A stretch of DNA of 64,000 nucleotides from Chaetorhynchus papuensis. Taxonomy: Eukaryota; Chordata; Aves; Passeriformes; Rhipiduridae. The position numbers were made by a program, and so were the translations under genes. The notes below the pieces were generated by a model. That model had not been told where the DNA came from. It saw only the letters and a program-made list of their open reading frames with translations, and made no database searches. Location: contig VWYX01000674.1 of assembly GCA_013396525.1 (NCBI GenBank), positions 372,001 to 436,000 of the forward strand. The letters run 5' to 3'. Of this stretch, positions 63,940 to 64,000 are shown piece by piece; the first letter of the stretch is position 1; each line of letters starts with the position of its first letter.

Positions 63940-64000
63940 NNNNNNNNNNNNNNNNNNNNNNNNNNNNNNNNNNNNNNNNNNNNNNNNNNNNNNNNNNNNN
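63940..64000. other. Assembly gap (N bases)
   Basis: All positions are N to the end of the window, so the true gap may be longer than the 61 bases seen. Confidence 0.99.

Noticed and set aside
1..64000. CRISPR arrays, operons, phage or plasmid features
   Set aside because: The sequence is clearly vertebrate. No regularly spaced short repeats with unique spacers and no dense coding exist. The only array-like structure is the tandem repeat within the ERV.

Overview
This is a stretch of bird genome, most probably from a perching bird (passerine). The evidence is: fragments of CR1 retrotransposon with the avian 3' tail; a two-LTR endogenous retrovirus relic whose LTR I recognise from songbird genomes; low overall repeat density; long introns; and one sharp CpG island. 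No bacterial or operon-like organisation is present. Nearly all open frames in the window are chance frames in non-coding DNA.

One gene is supported: the 5' part of VOPP1 (also called ECOP or GASP) on the minus strand. Coding exon 1 (44689-44739) lies in a CpG island (about 44330-45325) and encodes a 17-residue signal-peptide start, MKRFHPGVALLLSLLWE. Coding exon 2 (1034-1092) encodes the diagnostic CTEAKKHCWYFEGLYPTYY segment. The two exons join in phase 0 across a 43.6 kb intron, and exon 2 ends in phase 2. The remaining exons lie to the left of the window. Together the two exons give roughly the first 36 residues of a protein that is about 172 residues long in human.

Layout: 1-1033 is the start of intron 2. 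1034-1092 is exon 2. 1093-44688 is intron 1, which holds a minus-strand CR1 copy (7366-8035), a short non-autonomous ERV with two LTRs and an internal array of about 50-bp repeats (23904-26150), two small plus-strand CR1 tails (38006-38101 and 43940-43998), CpG-rich patches, simple repeats, and a strong but unproven plus-strand exon candidate (27698-27744). 44330-45325 is the promoter CpG island with exon 1, a GGA-repeat 5' leader and a potential upstream ORF. 45326-45772 is a CR1 copy directly against the island edge. 45773-63939 is AT-rich upstream intergenic DNA with a few ancient repeat relics, a near-identical 93-bp-spaced duplication at 62.65-62.82 kb and a possible 19-nt exon at 59420. 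The window ends in an assembly gap (63940-64000) next to a GA-rich repeat.

I found no strong case for a novel biological system. The points most worth checking are the antisense exon candidate in intron 1, the leader structure of VOPP1 (GGA tract plus upstream ORF), possible divergent transcription from the island, and the recent duplication near 62.7 kb. I had no tools, so gene and repeat names rest on recognition, not on database searches.
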